Source: Simmondsia chinensis
Lineage: Eukaryota; Streptophyta; Magnoliopsida; Caryophyllales; Simmondsiaceae
Reading direction: 5' to 3'
Length of the DNA: 64,000 bases
Assembly: GCA_018398585.1 (NCBI GenBank)
Contig: JAGTTD010000005.1
Coordinates: forward strand, 12,637,355-12,701,354
The notes beneath the pieces are model-generated. The model saw only the letters and a list, made by a program, of their open reading frames with translations, made no database searches and was not told the origin of the DNA. Of the stretch, positions 45,812 through 57,040 are shown one piece after another (the stretch's first letter is position 1; each line of letters begins with the position of its first letter). The position numbers and the translations under genes were made by a program.

Positions 45812-47586
45812 ATGGTGTCCCGTAGCAAATCTAGTAAGCCTAGATATGTAGCACCTGGAACATTATCAAGAGAATGTGCTCAAGGATTAAAATCTCCGAG
45901 CAAAGTTAGCCAAGATATGCTTGTTCATGCTAGTCAAGTTACACCACCTTCTAACATTTCCTTTGTTGTTGAATTTGATCCTATAGAGAATCAAGATGAT
46001 GATAATGTTGTTGGCCCTAGCATCGAGAAGGAGTTTGATAAGTCACCCAGTAATTATTCTCCTTCAGAAGATGGTTCACAAGTAAATGAAAGACAGTCCG
46101 ATTCAGTGCCTACTATTAAAGATGGTGATTACATTTAAATTACAATTTCTACTTTTGGTTATTTCTAGTTATTTGTTAACAGTTTTCTTTTGTAGGTCCT
46201 TTAATAGCTCAAACAAAAAGGCGAAAAAGGAATCTGAATGCTAAACCCCGAGGTTTGAACAAAGTCAATGAAGTGGCAAATCTTGGACCTGGATAAAAGC
46301 TGGAAGCAAAATTTTTTAAGAAAGGTCCAATTGGCAGAAATAGACAAATTCGGATGAAGCATTTAGGTAAAATTGTTCGTGATCGTAGCATGTGTCCAGT
46401 TCGGGTGCATAAGTTGGATGACATTGATGAAAGCTATAAGGATCAAATGTGGGCTTCTGTTTTGGTATTTGTGCTCTCAAATTCAACTTAATTATTGTCC
46501 AATCTCGATTAATTGTTAATTGTATTGTAGACTAACATATTTTTTAATGTTACATTTTTATTTCAAGGGTGATGGTATTGAGTATCGTCAAACGGAAATG
46601 TTGAAGCATGCAAGGAGACTATGGAACAATTGGAGGGGATCAATGAGTCAGTCCAAACTCAAGGTTGCAGAGAGCTTAGAGGCTGCATTGAAAAATAAGC
46701 CATTATGCATGCTTAAGAAAGACTGGGAGCAGCTAGTAATAGAGCATTATACCAATCCAGACTTTTTTGGTATGGTTGTAGTCCAATTACAGTGACTTTT
46801 GACTTTTAAACTATGTTGAATGATTTAGTTGTATTTGTTACACAAATGTAGATAAAAAGTGCTCAAAACTCTAAAAATAGAAGTAATTTGGCTATGCGTC
46901 ATCATACTGGCAGCAAAGTGTTTAGAGACATCATCTATGAAGATCTAGTATGTGGAACATACTATTATTCGTTGAATAATTTTAGTTTAACTGCATTGCT
47001 TAACTGAATTTATTGTGTTTAATTAGGGAGGCAAGGATGGAATGGAACCTAGTATTTCTGAAGTTTTTAAGTCGACAAAATTGAAGAAGAATGGAAAATT
47101 GGAAGAGAAAGACCAAAACAAATATGTATATGTTATAAGACTTAATTTCATGGAAAATAATTGTCTTGTCTTTTGAAATTTCAAGTTTGATATCTTATTA
47201 TTGTTTTGTTAATTTATTTGTTGTAGGATGAGGTTGTCCAAGAGTCTGAAATAAATCCTTCTATGTCTCGATTGGAGTTGATAGAGAAATGTTTTGGAGC
47301 CCAAGATCGTGATCATGTGATATGTTCTGGGTTTGGTGTGAGGCCTAAAGATTTAAGAGCTCTTAAACCTAGTAAGGCTGAGCTTAAAGAAAAGACTGAA
47401 CAGACTGACGCTCTGGAAAATCGTGTGGATAACATAGAAGCCAACCACCAAAAATAGATAAGTGAAATACAGTCTGTTCATCAAAGAGATGTAGACAAAT
47501 TGCAGGATTAGGTCAAAACGCTGACTAACTTGGTACTTCGGCAATCTTCTTGTGGTAGCCAATCTTCTTCTGAAGATGATTACTAG
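45812..47586 (+). pseudogene. CACTA-1 second gene, Transposase_24 type
   Basis: Predicted exons: 45812-46136 (MVSRSKSSKPRYVAPGT), 46196-46463 (QTKRRKRNLNAKPRGLN, one stop), 46568-46769 (HARRLWNNWRGSMSQ), 46852-46949 (NRSNLAMRHHTGSKVF), 47027 to about 47124 (SISEVFKSTKLKKNGK) and 47227-47586 (HVICSGFGVRPKDLRALKP, then a coiled coil). Most junctions have GT and AG. HHTGSKVF and FGVRPKDL are hallmarks of plant Ptta/En/Spm Transposase_24 proteins, the likely equivalent of the TNPA repeat-binding accessory protein. In-frame stops at about 46294, 47455 and 47509 show decay. Confidence 0.82.
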
Positions 47587-48289
47587 TGAGTATTATTTAT
47601 GCGATTACTAGTTAATATTATTTGATTCAAGTCAAATTTATAGAAGGCCTTAATTTAGTGTAGCTTTGCATATGTAGCTACTAAATTTTGCTCATTGTGT
47701 GATGGATCCCTTATGGGCATTGTTGTCCATTGGTGATGACTTGAGATGTGCTTATTTTGGCCTATGCATTGTTTATTTATTTTCTTTTTCTATTTACAAG
47801 AAAGTAAATATTTTATGAGCTTAACTCTTGTTATAAACGTATGTTTTGTAGGGTTGTGAGATTACAGAGCAAAAAACGGAAGATTGTCAATCTTTCTGAT
47901 GTTTTGATATATTTTGTATGGTTGTGAGATTACAAAGTGAAGATTGAAAGATTGTTAATCTTTTTGATGTTTTGCCTAGTTAAAGTTTTGTGGTGATTAC
48001 ATGTTGATACTTTTAATTTTTTGTGGGGCAAATTGAAAGATTTTTTGTTGACATACATGAGTTGTATGACTTTGTTCTTTAGATATACATGAGTAAGGTA
48101 TTAATCATATCATAAATATTTTGTTGATATACATGATTGTGTATATTGATTTGTTTTTGGAACCTCTTATGCGATATGAGCAGGCTATAAAAATTATGAA
48201 ATCCACATTTGATTCTTTTTATTGGATTGTTTAAATGTTGTCATTGGATCCAATATTGATAATAGATAAATTCTTGTTAATGTTTACGT
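47587..48289. other. CACTA-1 3' untranslated region
   Basis: AT-rich, no sustained frame. A short direct repeat occurs around GGTTGTGAGATTACA (about 47852 and 47920), with TTAATCTTT(C/T)TGATGTTTTG following each. Confidence 0.5.
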
Positions 48290-48850
48290 AGTTACGATGC
48301 ATAATTTTGATGTAATCAACATGCTATTTACGATAGAGTAATAAAATCATCTTTAATGTATATACAATTACAATGGAAAAAGTAATAAAACTATTGATGA
48401 TGTTTACATAAATAGAACGAAGAATTCTATCGTAAATGTCATGCTATTTACGACGGAGTAAACAACCTGTCGTTAATTTTTATATAGTTATGAAGGAGGG
48501 CTCTGTTGTAGGTAATATATCATTTACGATGGAATAAACAACTGTTGCTAATGTGTATATAGTTGCGTCGGGAAGTTCCGTCGTAAGTAATATGTTATTT
48601 ACGATGAAATAAAAAACCGTCGTTATTATTTATATTCTAGAGACGGAAAAATCCGTCATAAATAATATATTACTTACGACAGAATAAAGAACGGTCGTAA
48701 ATAGTTACCTTATCATTTACAACGACATCGTCGTAAAGGACCTTTAACGGCGAGGCCTTCTACGATGGAGGTCAAATCTGTCGTAAATGACCATTTACGA
48801 CGAAAAAGTGGGTCTTTTGCGACAGATTCTTCCGTCGTTGTTCGACAGTT
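48290..48850. repeat. Right subterminal repeats of CACTA-1
   Basis: Dense copies of ATTTACGACGGAG, CCGTCGTAAA and related words, ending at GTTCGACAGTTTTCTTGTA. It matches the left subterminal motif and so pairs the two ends. Confidence 0.85.
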
Positions 48851-48861
48851 TTCTTGTAAAA

Positions 48862-49103
48862 GACTATATTCTTGTAAACTATATTCTTGCACAGTGTTTT
48901 ATTAGTTGAACATATGTTTGCCAATTATGTCAAGTGTCTTATTATTTGGGGGGAAAAAAAAAAAACCATACACTATACCATTAAATATATCAATAGAATT
49001 TGACAAATGTTATACCACTAAAATAACAAGAATTTTAAAATATATCTTTTAAAATCTTTGAATTCTTGTAAGGACATCATTTGAGTTTTAAGGTTTGTGT
49101 TCA
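48862..49103. other. Short unassigned AT-rich spacer
   Basis: Between the CACTA-1 end and the proposed Helitron start. A tandem duplication of GACTATATTCTTGTAAA/CTATATTCTTG sits at its left edge. Nothing else recognised. Confidence 0.4.
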
Positions 49104-49569
49104 TCATACTATATATACATATTAGAAAGAACAACATCATTCACCATGTCAATTTAATAAAAACCAACAACATAGTAGTTGACAAATACGAAAATGTTTT
49201 CCTAACTATATGTATGATTGTTTAATTATCAAAACGACATTCTATATAATATGTTCCCTTTCATTTTGTACATACTACCGTTTAACCAACACACTATTTA
49301 GGATGTTTGCAAAACATTGTATATATGTTTTAAATTTTTAACATTATTCGTATACTAATTTATTAATTTCAGTGTATTTTGATCCTATAATTCATTTTAT
49401 TCATCTTAAATTATTACAAGTGAGTATTGTTGTATCCTATAATTCAATTTATATTATTTTAGTGTTTTATATTTGTTTCATTAGAACACACCGCAACTAA
49501 AAACACCATGAACTAAAAATATCCCATGAATAACATGACTTTACATAATATTGACACTTGCAGGGAGGG

Positions 49570-51721
49570 CAACAAACTTCATATCAGTAAGATACATTGC
49601 AGCAACAACTTTCACAGCCAATGTTAAGGTACTCATAATGCGGGATGATGGCTTGAAGCATTACAACAGGCAGGGAAACCAACAATGAGAATGGATGTTA
49701 GTACTTATGGATGACAACGTAAATGCCACCAACATCTAATGGCAAGTAACCACATATATGCTAATATTAGAACCACTCTTTTTTGCAGCATGACACCATA
49801 AAGCTAATAGTTCACAATCCTGAAGTGGAGAAATGGAAAGACATCCTCAAAAAAGTAGAGGCGTACTCAAACTTACATGCACAAGTTAGACCACAATCTG
49901 TTGGAACAAATATCATAGGCCATAACTTCCAGTTAAGCTACACACTGCGAATAGAGATAGTTCAACTAACAGAACAAAAAAGTAATGACATTCCTTTCGA
50001 ATAAGGAAACATAATTGAACTTGGAAAGGTTTGTCAACATCTATGAAGGCATCCCGTATGTATAGGTACATTCCGACAACCTAATCACCTTACTATAAGT
50101 AAACATGTACACTAACATAACTTTCAAAACTACTGCAGATGTTATTAGGATGGTCATATCAGTGATTCCATTTTCCCCAATGCCAAACTCATTGTCCAAT
50201 AGACAAGAAATAATTTTGTGCGATAGGAGGAGAATGCATAGACAGTATCTGGCAACATAGACAATGCCATAAACAATTGCTACTTTTTGTCCCTTTTGTT
50301 GTTTTTTGGTTGTATATTGTATGGACTTTGTCTGAACTTTCTTGACGTTGTTTCATACTTGTAGGCTTCGGCCGTGTCCTGGGGTATGCCCCTTGTAACT
50401 TGTACTCATTTTCTTTCATCTATATATTTTGCTGACTTACCAAAAAAATATAAATAAATAAACAATTGCTATGCAATAACGTATACTTACCACTAATTAA
50501 ATGACCTAGGATGAAAACAGTACACTTAACTTTATAGAATGAATTCGCCAACAATGATAGAAATTATTTACTAGCACACTTGGAGAAGGACAATGTATAA
50601 CTGGCTTCACAAGTTCAAGTCAAACAATTCAACAGTATAGTTTACATTTTCTACATTGTTAATATTGTGCCTCATGTTTATTAATACAAGAGCTAACCCT
50701 GTATATCTCGCTAAAATTGCAAAGGAACAACATTGTCTATGAATGAGAGAATGTGGTTGTTGATAAATTCGAACATCTAGAAACAGAAGAACTTGAAGCA
50801 TGGTAAGCGCACTTTATAGCAAAAAATCTTTACATTCACAAACAAAACAAAAAAAAAAAAAAGATTTTTAATAACATTAAAGTGCTTACACTGACAGCTA
50901 TGCTGAAAATGAGGAGGTGCAAAAAAAATTTAAATGGCTACAACAAACTGGCTTCTTAGGAAAGAATGCAAAGATATTCTTTCGGGCAAAAAATTTTCAG
51001 ATAGGTGAATTCAGAATGACACCAAATGTGAGGTAAACCTTTACACTAACAACAAAATTTTTGACGGCAACAAATACTGTAAGCTAACAAAACGATCCAT
51101 AAATTTTGCAAGCCAACTATTTTAGAATACATGGAATAGTGAAGGGATTTGACATGCAAAATGGCTACACCTACAAAACTTGCCAAATATGCAAAAACGA
51201 ATTGAAAATAGAAAACGCAAATTCTTATGTAGAGGGTGTAAGAACTTTGATGCTATAAAGGTGCACAGGTAAGAAAGAATGACAAAAACCACAAAATATC
51301 ACACACACTTGCCATTCTAACCTACTTTACAACATTATATGTTAGGTTTCACTTCAAGGTAAGGATACAACATTGTCTAGGTGATGAGATGACAATAAAA
51401 GCATTTGGCATCCTAGGGGTGATTTTCACAAGAAGCAAAGCCACAAGCCTCCAAAAATTTGAAGACTATGAAGACAAGGTACTGATATAAGCCCTAAGAA
51501 ATAAATATCACAGTTGCGAATATACACAAAATACTAACTATTACAGTTTGTAGAGTTTTGGAAGAAACCAGTTGAAGGAATATCTAAAAGAATACACAAA
51601 CAAAACATGGATTTTCTACATTGAAGCACCACAATGGGAGGACGAAAAGAGAAACTGGATTGCTGAACTCATCACATGCGTGCAGCGGGAGGAGGAATGT
51701 CTTTATAACATAAATCAATCA
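49570..51721 (+). pseudogene. RPA1-like (DUF223 / Rep_fac-A_C) multi-exon pseudogene
   Basis: Fragments in order: an OB-fold piece (WMLVLMDDNVNATNI, about 49690), 49783-50004 (QSVGTNIIGHNFQLSYTLRI, acceptor TTTTTTGCAG before it), 50895-51032 (NEEVQKKFKWLQQTGFLGKN), then a zinc ribbon split by a frameshift near 51200 (TYKTCQICKNELK, then KFLCRGCKNF) and 51347-51479 (FHFKVRIQHCLGDEMTIKAF). The CX2C...CX2C pair followed by a beta-rich segment resembles the C-terminal DNA-binding domain of replication protein A, which binds single-stranded DNA. Stops and frameshifts make it non-functional. Exon limits are approximate. Confidence 0.55.
50283..50459 (+). mobile_element. 5'-truncated LINE tail with 12-bp target duplication
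   Basis: Flanked by AAACAATTGCTA on both sides (50271-50282 and 50460-50471). The insert ends CTGACTTACCAAAAAAATA plus an A-rich tail, with upstream TGTACTCATTTTCTTTCA, typical of plant L1-type LINE 3' ends. A perfect long duplication plus a 3' A-tail indicates target-primed insertion. It could alternatively be a SINE sharing a LINE tail. Confidence 0.75.
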
Positions 51722-51744
51722 TAAATTTTGAATGACATTTATAA

Positions 51745-52324
51745 GAGTCGGTTCCGAAAATAATGCTTAAAAATAAAAAAATAAAAAAAATAATGCTAAA
51801 AAAAATAATTCCAAATCTACTGTTGAACCGCGTTTATAAAATGCGGTAATAGTAAACCGCGTCAAAAAAACGCGTTTCAAATTAAACAAAACCGCGTGTC
51901 ATTTTTTTAACTAAACCGCATCAACAAGACACGGTTATAACTTAATAAAACCGCATCTTTACCATGCGTTTTATCGGAACATAAACCGAGTTCTTGAGAT
52001 GTGGTTTATGGGGGTGTTCCCCTTTCCTCGTTTTGTTAACGCGGTTCACTATAAAACCGCGTTTTGTTAACGCGGTTTATTATGTAAATTGCATTTTGAG
52101 AATGTGGTTCATTACATAGTGAACCGCGTTTCGTAAATGCGGTTTATTCAAATATAAACCGTGTTTTGTAAACGCGGTTTTTTGTTATTTTAAACGCCTC
52201 ATGTTGACGCGGTTTAGTATAGCCGCATTTTGTAAATACGGTTCAACAGTAGATTTGAAAATTTTTTTTTCAGCATTATTTTTTTTATTTTTTTATTTTT
52301 CAGCATTATTTTCGGAACCGACTC
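51745..52324. mobile_element. Foldback Mutator-type element (580 bp) with 9-bp TSD
   Basis: Ends are inverted copies (GAGTCGGTTCCGAAAATAAT left, its complement at right), with about 100 bp of matching terminal sequence. Flanks are CATTTATAA on both sides (51736-51744 and 52325-52333), a perfect 9-bp duplication. The interior is almost entirely copies of AACCGCGTTTTGTAAACGCG- and GCGGTTTA-like words in both orientations. No transposase. It sits within the proposed Helitron. Confidence 0.88.
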
Positions 52325-52817
52325 CATTTATAAACAAGTTATTAAAAGAATCGCTACTTTTTATACGTGTCTCAAACAAATGTTTTTATTGTAATTGAAG
52401 AGTTAATATGGTCGGAGTTGTTTCCAACCATAATTACATTTATGTTTCATGTTTCTAAGTCCTTTATGGAAGTTCAATTGCAATCCATTTCAATGTCTCG
52501 GCTCCAAGCATTCCATTATGTTTATTCCATTACACTTTGTTGTTGGTTTTCCTTTATGATTATTAATTAGGCCGTGTGGGTGCCTATTTTTATTGAGCTA
52601 CTATATGCACAACTTTTACAATTTACCAAATTTGTATTCCGTATTTTAGTTTATTTAAATGCCTTAAATTTCACTTTTAAAATGAATGCAAGAAAGGACT
52701 ACGTCAAACACCAAAAGTAGGCTTCAAATAAATTTAGAATTTGCGCATTATATTACACATGTACCAAATGTAATCAGCTGATATCCACTATAGAAAACAC
52801 ATAGAAATACATACAGC

Positions 52818-52845
52818 AACCCTACGTCGTACGGGGTTTTGCTAG
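52818..52845 (+). terminator. Helitron 3' hairpin and CTAG end
   Basis: AACCCTACGTCGTACGGGGT forms a stem (TACG/CGTA inner, CCC/GGG outer with one bulge). TTTG and CTAG follow, then T. This arrangement ends plant Helitrons and marks the end of rolling-circle transposition; it is not a transcription terminator. Confidence 0.65.
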
Positions 52846-54530
52846 TTTTAGTTATTTTCAAAGGCTTGGTTCTTTCTTTTGCTAAGTAAGGTATTGTGAA
52901 TGCTTTGACTTTCAAGGTGGTGCAAACCTAGAAATTGTCAAAGTTGTGGTTGGGCATCGTATCATGGATGCAACGCACTAGTATTTGATGCACCAGCATT
53001 CATCAGTAAGGGCCCGAAACCATCTTAAAAAGAGCGTGATCCGCGCCTCACTCAGCTGTTATATCATCGGTATTTGTCATCTTCATGCGTCTTAGTTAAT
53101 ATGGTTCTATTTTATATGTTTTATATATTATTTTATGTACCTGGTTCCAATAATTTTAAGATGATTTTTTTCTATGACACCAATGTCCACCTAGCAATCA
53201 TTATAATTTTTAAAAATTATACGTTTTATACAGTCAGAAATTGTTCCTTAGCTACAACGACTTGAGGCTCGGACCTTTTTTATCAAAGTGACTCATTTTT
53301 AATAAGAACTCTCCACAATTTAATTATTAACAGTTATAGGTCATTTGTCGGGATTAACGAACTTTTGTAGGCCATTTTAGTTTTCCTGTGGTTTTGCCTC
53401 TGGGTTCAAATTGGGTATGAGACATAAAGTTTTGAGCCTTAGGTTTATTCTTATTTGAGTTTGTTATTTATTATTCTTTTGTTACAGGTAGAAGATAAAT
53501 TGTACATATGGGATGTCTATACACAGGGATGTATATGTTACAAGTTAGGTTTTGAGTAAGGGTTTTCGAAGATTGAGAGTTGAAACATCTCTTATAAACT
53601 CCAATATTGTTACGAAATTATCGTGCTTTCCTCCGTGGATATAGACTTTGGCAGAACCCAGTAGATTTCAATGTTTTCGCCTATCCCCTTTGTTTATGAT
53701 TGTTACTTTGATTTATGGTTTGGGTATCTTGTGGGTGATTGTAATTAGATGGCATCAGCATCCGTACAATTATAATCTACATAAGAGGTTTAATAGCAGG
53801 TAAGAGATGAAGGCCGATCGTTAACGTCAGTGGTGAAAAATCCCGATGGTGATTCTGGTAGTGATCAAAAGGCACGGTGGTAGTTGATTCAGGTAGATCA
53901 TAGGTTTGATCGGTAAACTGAAAGTGTAGACTGTAGTACTGGTTGATCCGTGTATATCATGGGACTGATCTGTAAACCGAAGGTGTAAACCGCTGTGGTG
54001 CACTAGTTGGAGTGACATATTGTGCCTCAATGAAAGAGGGGGTGGCTGGACGTTAGTGGTAGCGATTTGGTCCAAATTGAGGAGTGAGAGATTGGATAGG
54101 TGTACCTGAGGTTAGATCTGGTGGACCCAGTGTAAATTACCATCGGAGAAGGTAGATTCCAACACCCGTGAGAGAAGCGCCGGTGCGTGGCTGTAAGCAC
54201 ACCTGAGCAAAGTCAACTGTTCCAGAACAAAATCAACAATTACTATGGTAGCCAAATTTAGTGACATTGTTGACAGCGAAGCTTGAAGATGGTGCACTCT
54301 CAAAGTAGAGATGTATCCAACGCTGGCAGTTAGGGGCTAGGATGGTGAGCAGTTCCATTGCTTTGAAGTAGACGACAGTCAGAGGTTCGAAGCTTCGTGG
54401 TTGATCGTGGTGATTCGTGGTGAATGAGAGCATTGAAGAATTGTTGTGGCGACTTGAGTGTTCGAAAAACGATGGGGTCCGGTGGCTAGTAATAGTGAAA
54501 CAGAGAGGGACTTATGCCGGATTTCAAATC
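52846..54530. other. Unassigned region
   Basis: No recognised domain, RNA gene or terminal repeat. Short frames on both strands (for example 53074-53265 plus, 53827-54433 minus) show no motifs. Two GTAGATCATAGG/GTATATCATGGG-like near-repeats occur at 53890-53990. It could be old repeat DNA or flank of element F. Confidence 0.4.
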
Positions 54531-55857
54531 CAATAGTACCAAAATCGATCAAAATGTATCAATTAGAGTCTGAAGGGAGAAAAGAAGGGTTTAGTGTTTT
54601 AAGGGAGAAGATAAGGGAAAATTGATGGAGAAGATAGAAGAATTACTTTCATTGATAACCCTAAATCCACACATTACTAACTATTTGTAAGAAAAATAAT
54701 ATAATTAAGAGAAATTGCAAAAGTAACTAAAAGTAGAAATATTAGTTAGATTATCCTAAAATAGCATAACTAACTTCAAGCCATGTGTCGTGTGCGTGCC
54801 TACTTCCTGCCATTTTCTTGCCAGCAGAACTTATGAATTTCCAACGGTCCAATTTTGCTGAACTCCTTCTTTGCTTCTTTTCCTGTATCAGCTACTTTCC
54901 CCTTTGAATTCACGCTTGCCCTCAAGGGTGAAACTTAGGGAACTTCAACTGAAGATCATAAAGATACTCCCATGAAGCTTCTTCTCTTGGTTGTCCCTTC
55001 CATTTGACTAAAAACTTAGTTGCAGCCCGATTGTTGCGGTTTACCATCATTCTTTCTAGTATCAATTCCGGTTCTTTAAGTGGAGCAACATTAACATCGT
55101 CTAGTATTGATGTAGTTGTAATGGGAGGATCCCCTATGTGAAGCTTGAGCTGGGTGACATAGAAGACATTGTGTATCCTCACTGAATCAGGTAACTTGCC
55201 TGTAAGCTACCTTATCATCTACTGCCAAGACCATAAAAGGATCATAGTACTTAGGAAAGAGCTTATGGTCACTACGGTGGGCCACTGTTATCTGTCTGTA
55301 GGGGTGCAATTTTAGATAATCCCAATTACCAGGCCGGAAGCTACGATCAGATCTCCTTTGAGCACTTTGATGACTTCTTCCCGATGCTGGAGACTTCTAT
55401 CAGCTGCCTTTATTTGTGCTTCACATAGTATATAAGGGATATGCAATGGAGGGGGTTGCCCGTAAACAATTTCATAAGGAGTTCTTTGAATAGACGAGTA
55501 CCATGTAGTGTTGTACCACCACTCAGCTAGTGGTAACCATTTAGACCACTGGTGAGGATGAGAATTGCACATACAACTTAGATATGTCTGCCATTCCCTG
55601 TTGACCACTTTAGTTTGTCCATCTCACTGTGGATGATAGGTTGTGGATAGATGCAATTCAACCCCTTGAATGGAGAACAAGGCCCACCAAAAATCACTTT
55701 GAAACACCACATCTCTTTCACTAACTATCGAACTTGGGAGACAAAGAAACTAGTAGACTTGATCCATGTATAGATGAGCAACTGTAAGTGCTTAGTAAGG
55801 ATGTGTCAGGGGCAAGAAGTGAGCAGCCTTGCTTAATAGATCAACTACAACAATTAT
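54531..55857 (-). mobile_element. Gypsy element F, 3' end (chromovirus)
   Basis: Minus-strand integrase and chromodomain sequence, then a purine tract (AAAGGGGAAAG, 54895-54905). A probable 3' LTR begins TGATACAGG (about 54893 downward) and extends to around 54531; its far end is not fixed. The 5' part was lost or displaced by insertion of element G at 55858. Confidence 0.7.
54922..55857 (-). pseudogene. Gypsy F integrase C-terminal half and chromodomain
   Basis: The frame starts mid-core with VIIVVVDLLSKAAHFLPLT (first catalytic Asp), then SERDVVFQSDFWW (second), HLSTTYHPQ-stop-DGQTKVV, and WSKWLPLAEWWYNTTWYSSI. The GPR/HPVFHVSQLK-like region (IHNVFYVTQLKLHIGD) precedes a good chromodomain (ERMMVNRNNRAATKFLVKWK, EASWEYLYDLQLKFP) ending at 54922. 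Several in-frame stops. Chromodomains in this lineage bind histone marks and steer integration; this copy is dead and its 5' part is missing. Confidence 0.88.
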
Positions 55858-57020
55858 GACTATTTATAATTCAGAAGAAACCAAAAATTAACACAATTCA
55901 CCTAGTACAAAAAAAAAAAAACAGCACAATTCGTCCAGTTAGGGGAAAACCAACACAATTCACCCAGTAGGAGGAAAACCAACACAATTCGTCTAGCAGG
56001 GACAAAAAATAACACAATTCGCCCAGTAGGGATTAAAAAAAAAAAACACAATTCACCCAGCAGAAGAAAAACTAACACAATTCGCCCAGTAGGAGGAAAA
56101 CTAACACAATTTGCCCATTAAGAGGAAAACCATCACAATTCGCCCAGTAAGGATAAAAAAACATCACAATTGGCCCGGCAGGAGAAAAACAACACAATTC
56201 GCCTAGTAGTAGGAAAACCAACACAATTCGCCCAGTAAGAAGAAAACCAACACAATTCGCTCAGTAGGTATAAAAAATTCACAATTCGCTCAGTAGGAGA
56301 AAAACCAATACAATTCGCCCAGTAGGGATAAAAAAACAACACAATTCGCCTAGCAGGAGAAAAACTAACACAATTCGTCCAGTAGGGATGAAAAATAACA
56401 CAACTTTCCTAGTAGGAGGAAAGCCAACACAATTCACCCAGTAGGGATAAAAAACTACACAATTCGTCCAATAGGAGAAGAACCAACACAATTCGTGCAG
56501 TAGGGATAAAAAAAACATAATTTGCCCAATAGGGATAAAAAATAACACAATTAGCCCAGTAGGGACGAAAAACAACACAATTCGCCCAGTAGGAGGAAAG
56601 CCAACACAATTCGCTCAGTAGGGATAAAAAATAACACAATTTGCCCAATAGGAGAAAAACCAACACAATTCGCCAGTAGAAGAAAAACCATCGCAATTCG
56701 CCCAGTAGAGATAAAAATCGATGCAATTCACCCAGATGCAAACAAAACAACCTAACTTATCCACTTTTACTTCTTTTAAGTCTCATCTAAAATGAGATCA
56801 ATATAAACAAAAGAAGGCTTAACTTGTAAGCAAAAAAGGGACGCTTGTCATTTTACCCATATCAAAAAGAACTCCTAAGCCCACCATAACACTATAATCA
56901 AAGAAGGCAAAGAAAGAAATAGGGACAAGAAAAACAAAAGCGGAAAAAGGGGATCTTGATAATATTTAAAAATAGCTTGACTTTATCTTCTTCCCATTTA
57001 CCTACTAAACACCACAAACA
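55858..57020 (+). repeat. 5' LTR of element G (about 1163 bp)
   Basis: Starts TGACTATTTATAATTC where gypsy F coding stops, and ends CACCACAAACA just before the primer site. Most of its 5' three quarters is a minisatellite. The region 56745-57020 is unique and probably holds the transcription start; no TATA box is obvious. Confidence 0.65.
55880..56745. repeat. Minisatellite of about 30 bp inside the LTR
   Basis: About 28 imperfect copies of units like CCCAGTAGGAGGAAAACCAA plus CACAATTCG, with alternation between GGAGGAAAACC and GGGATAAAAAA variants. Lengths vary from 29 to about 33 bp. Minus-strand reading gives long hydrophobic ORFs that are a by-product of the repeat. Confidence 0.88.
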
Positions 57021-57023
57021 TAA

Positions 57024-57040
57024 TTGGCGCCGTCTGTGCG
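57024..57040 (+). promoter_or_regulatory. Primer-binding site of element G
   Basis: TTGGCGCCGTCTGTGCG three bases after the LTR. The TGGCGCCGT core resembles the tRNA-Asp-type primer sites common in Tat/Athila elements; the exact tRNA is not certain. Confidence 0.7.

Larger units (their letters stand above)
26076..48861 (+). mobile_element. CACTA-1 transposon (En/Spm), interrupted by CACTA-2
   Basis: The left end is TACTACAAGAAATGC and the right end TTTTCTTGTAAAA, decayed forms of the CACTACAAGAAAA terminal repeat. Both ends are packed with TTTACGACGGA-type subterminal repeats. Inside are a tnp2 transposase gene split by CACTA-2 and a second Transposase_24 gene, both on the plus strand. Removing CACTA-2 (14.4 kb) leaves about 8.4 kb. 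Terminal decay prevents a certain 3-bp target duplication (TCT left, GAC right do not match). Confidence 0.82.
49104..52845 (+). mobile_element. Probable non-autonomous Helitron
   Basis: The right end has the Helitron signature: a hairpin (52818-52838) then CTAG (52842-52845) followed by T. A candidate 5' end is TCATACTATATATACATATT at 49104, preceded by A, as expected for insertion between A and T. An RPA/DUF223-like pseudogene lies inside on the same strand; plant Helitrons often carry such genes. No Rep/helicase is visible, so it is non-autonomous or internally deleted. The 5' end is the weak point. Confidence 0.5.

Noticed and set aside
50189..50419. Minus-strand ORF of 76 codons
   Set aside because: Mostly the complement of a LINE tail bounded by a target duplication.
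53827..54433. Minus-strand ORFs as a possible host gene
   Set aside because: Short, overlapping in different frames, no motifs, no recognisable splice structure.
55880..56745. CRISPR-like regularly spaced repeats
   Set aside because: Units are directly contiguous and imperfect with no unique spacers, in plant DNA and within an LTR.
56133..56750. Long hydrophobic minus-strand ORFs rich in repeated LLxELCWFF-like segments
   Set aside because: They are translations of the 30-bp minisatellite in the element G LTR; open frames arise because the unit lacks stops, not from a membrane protein gene.
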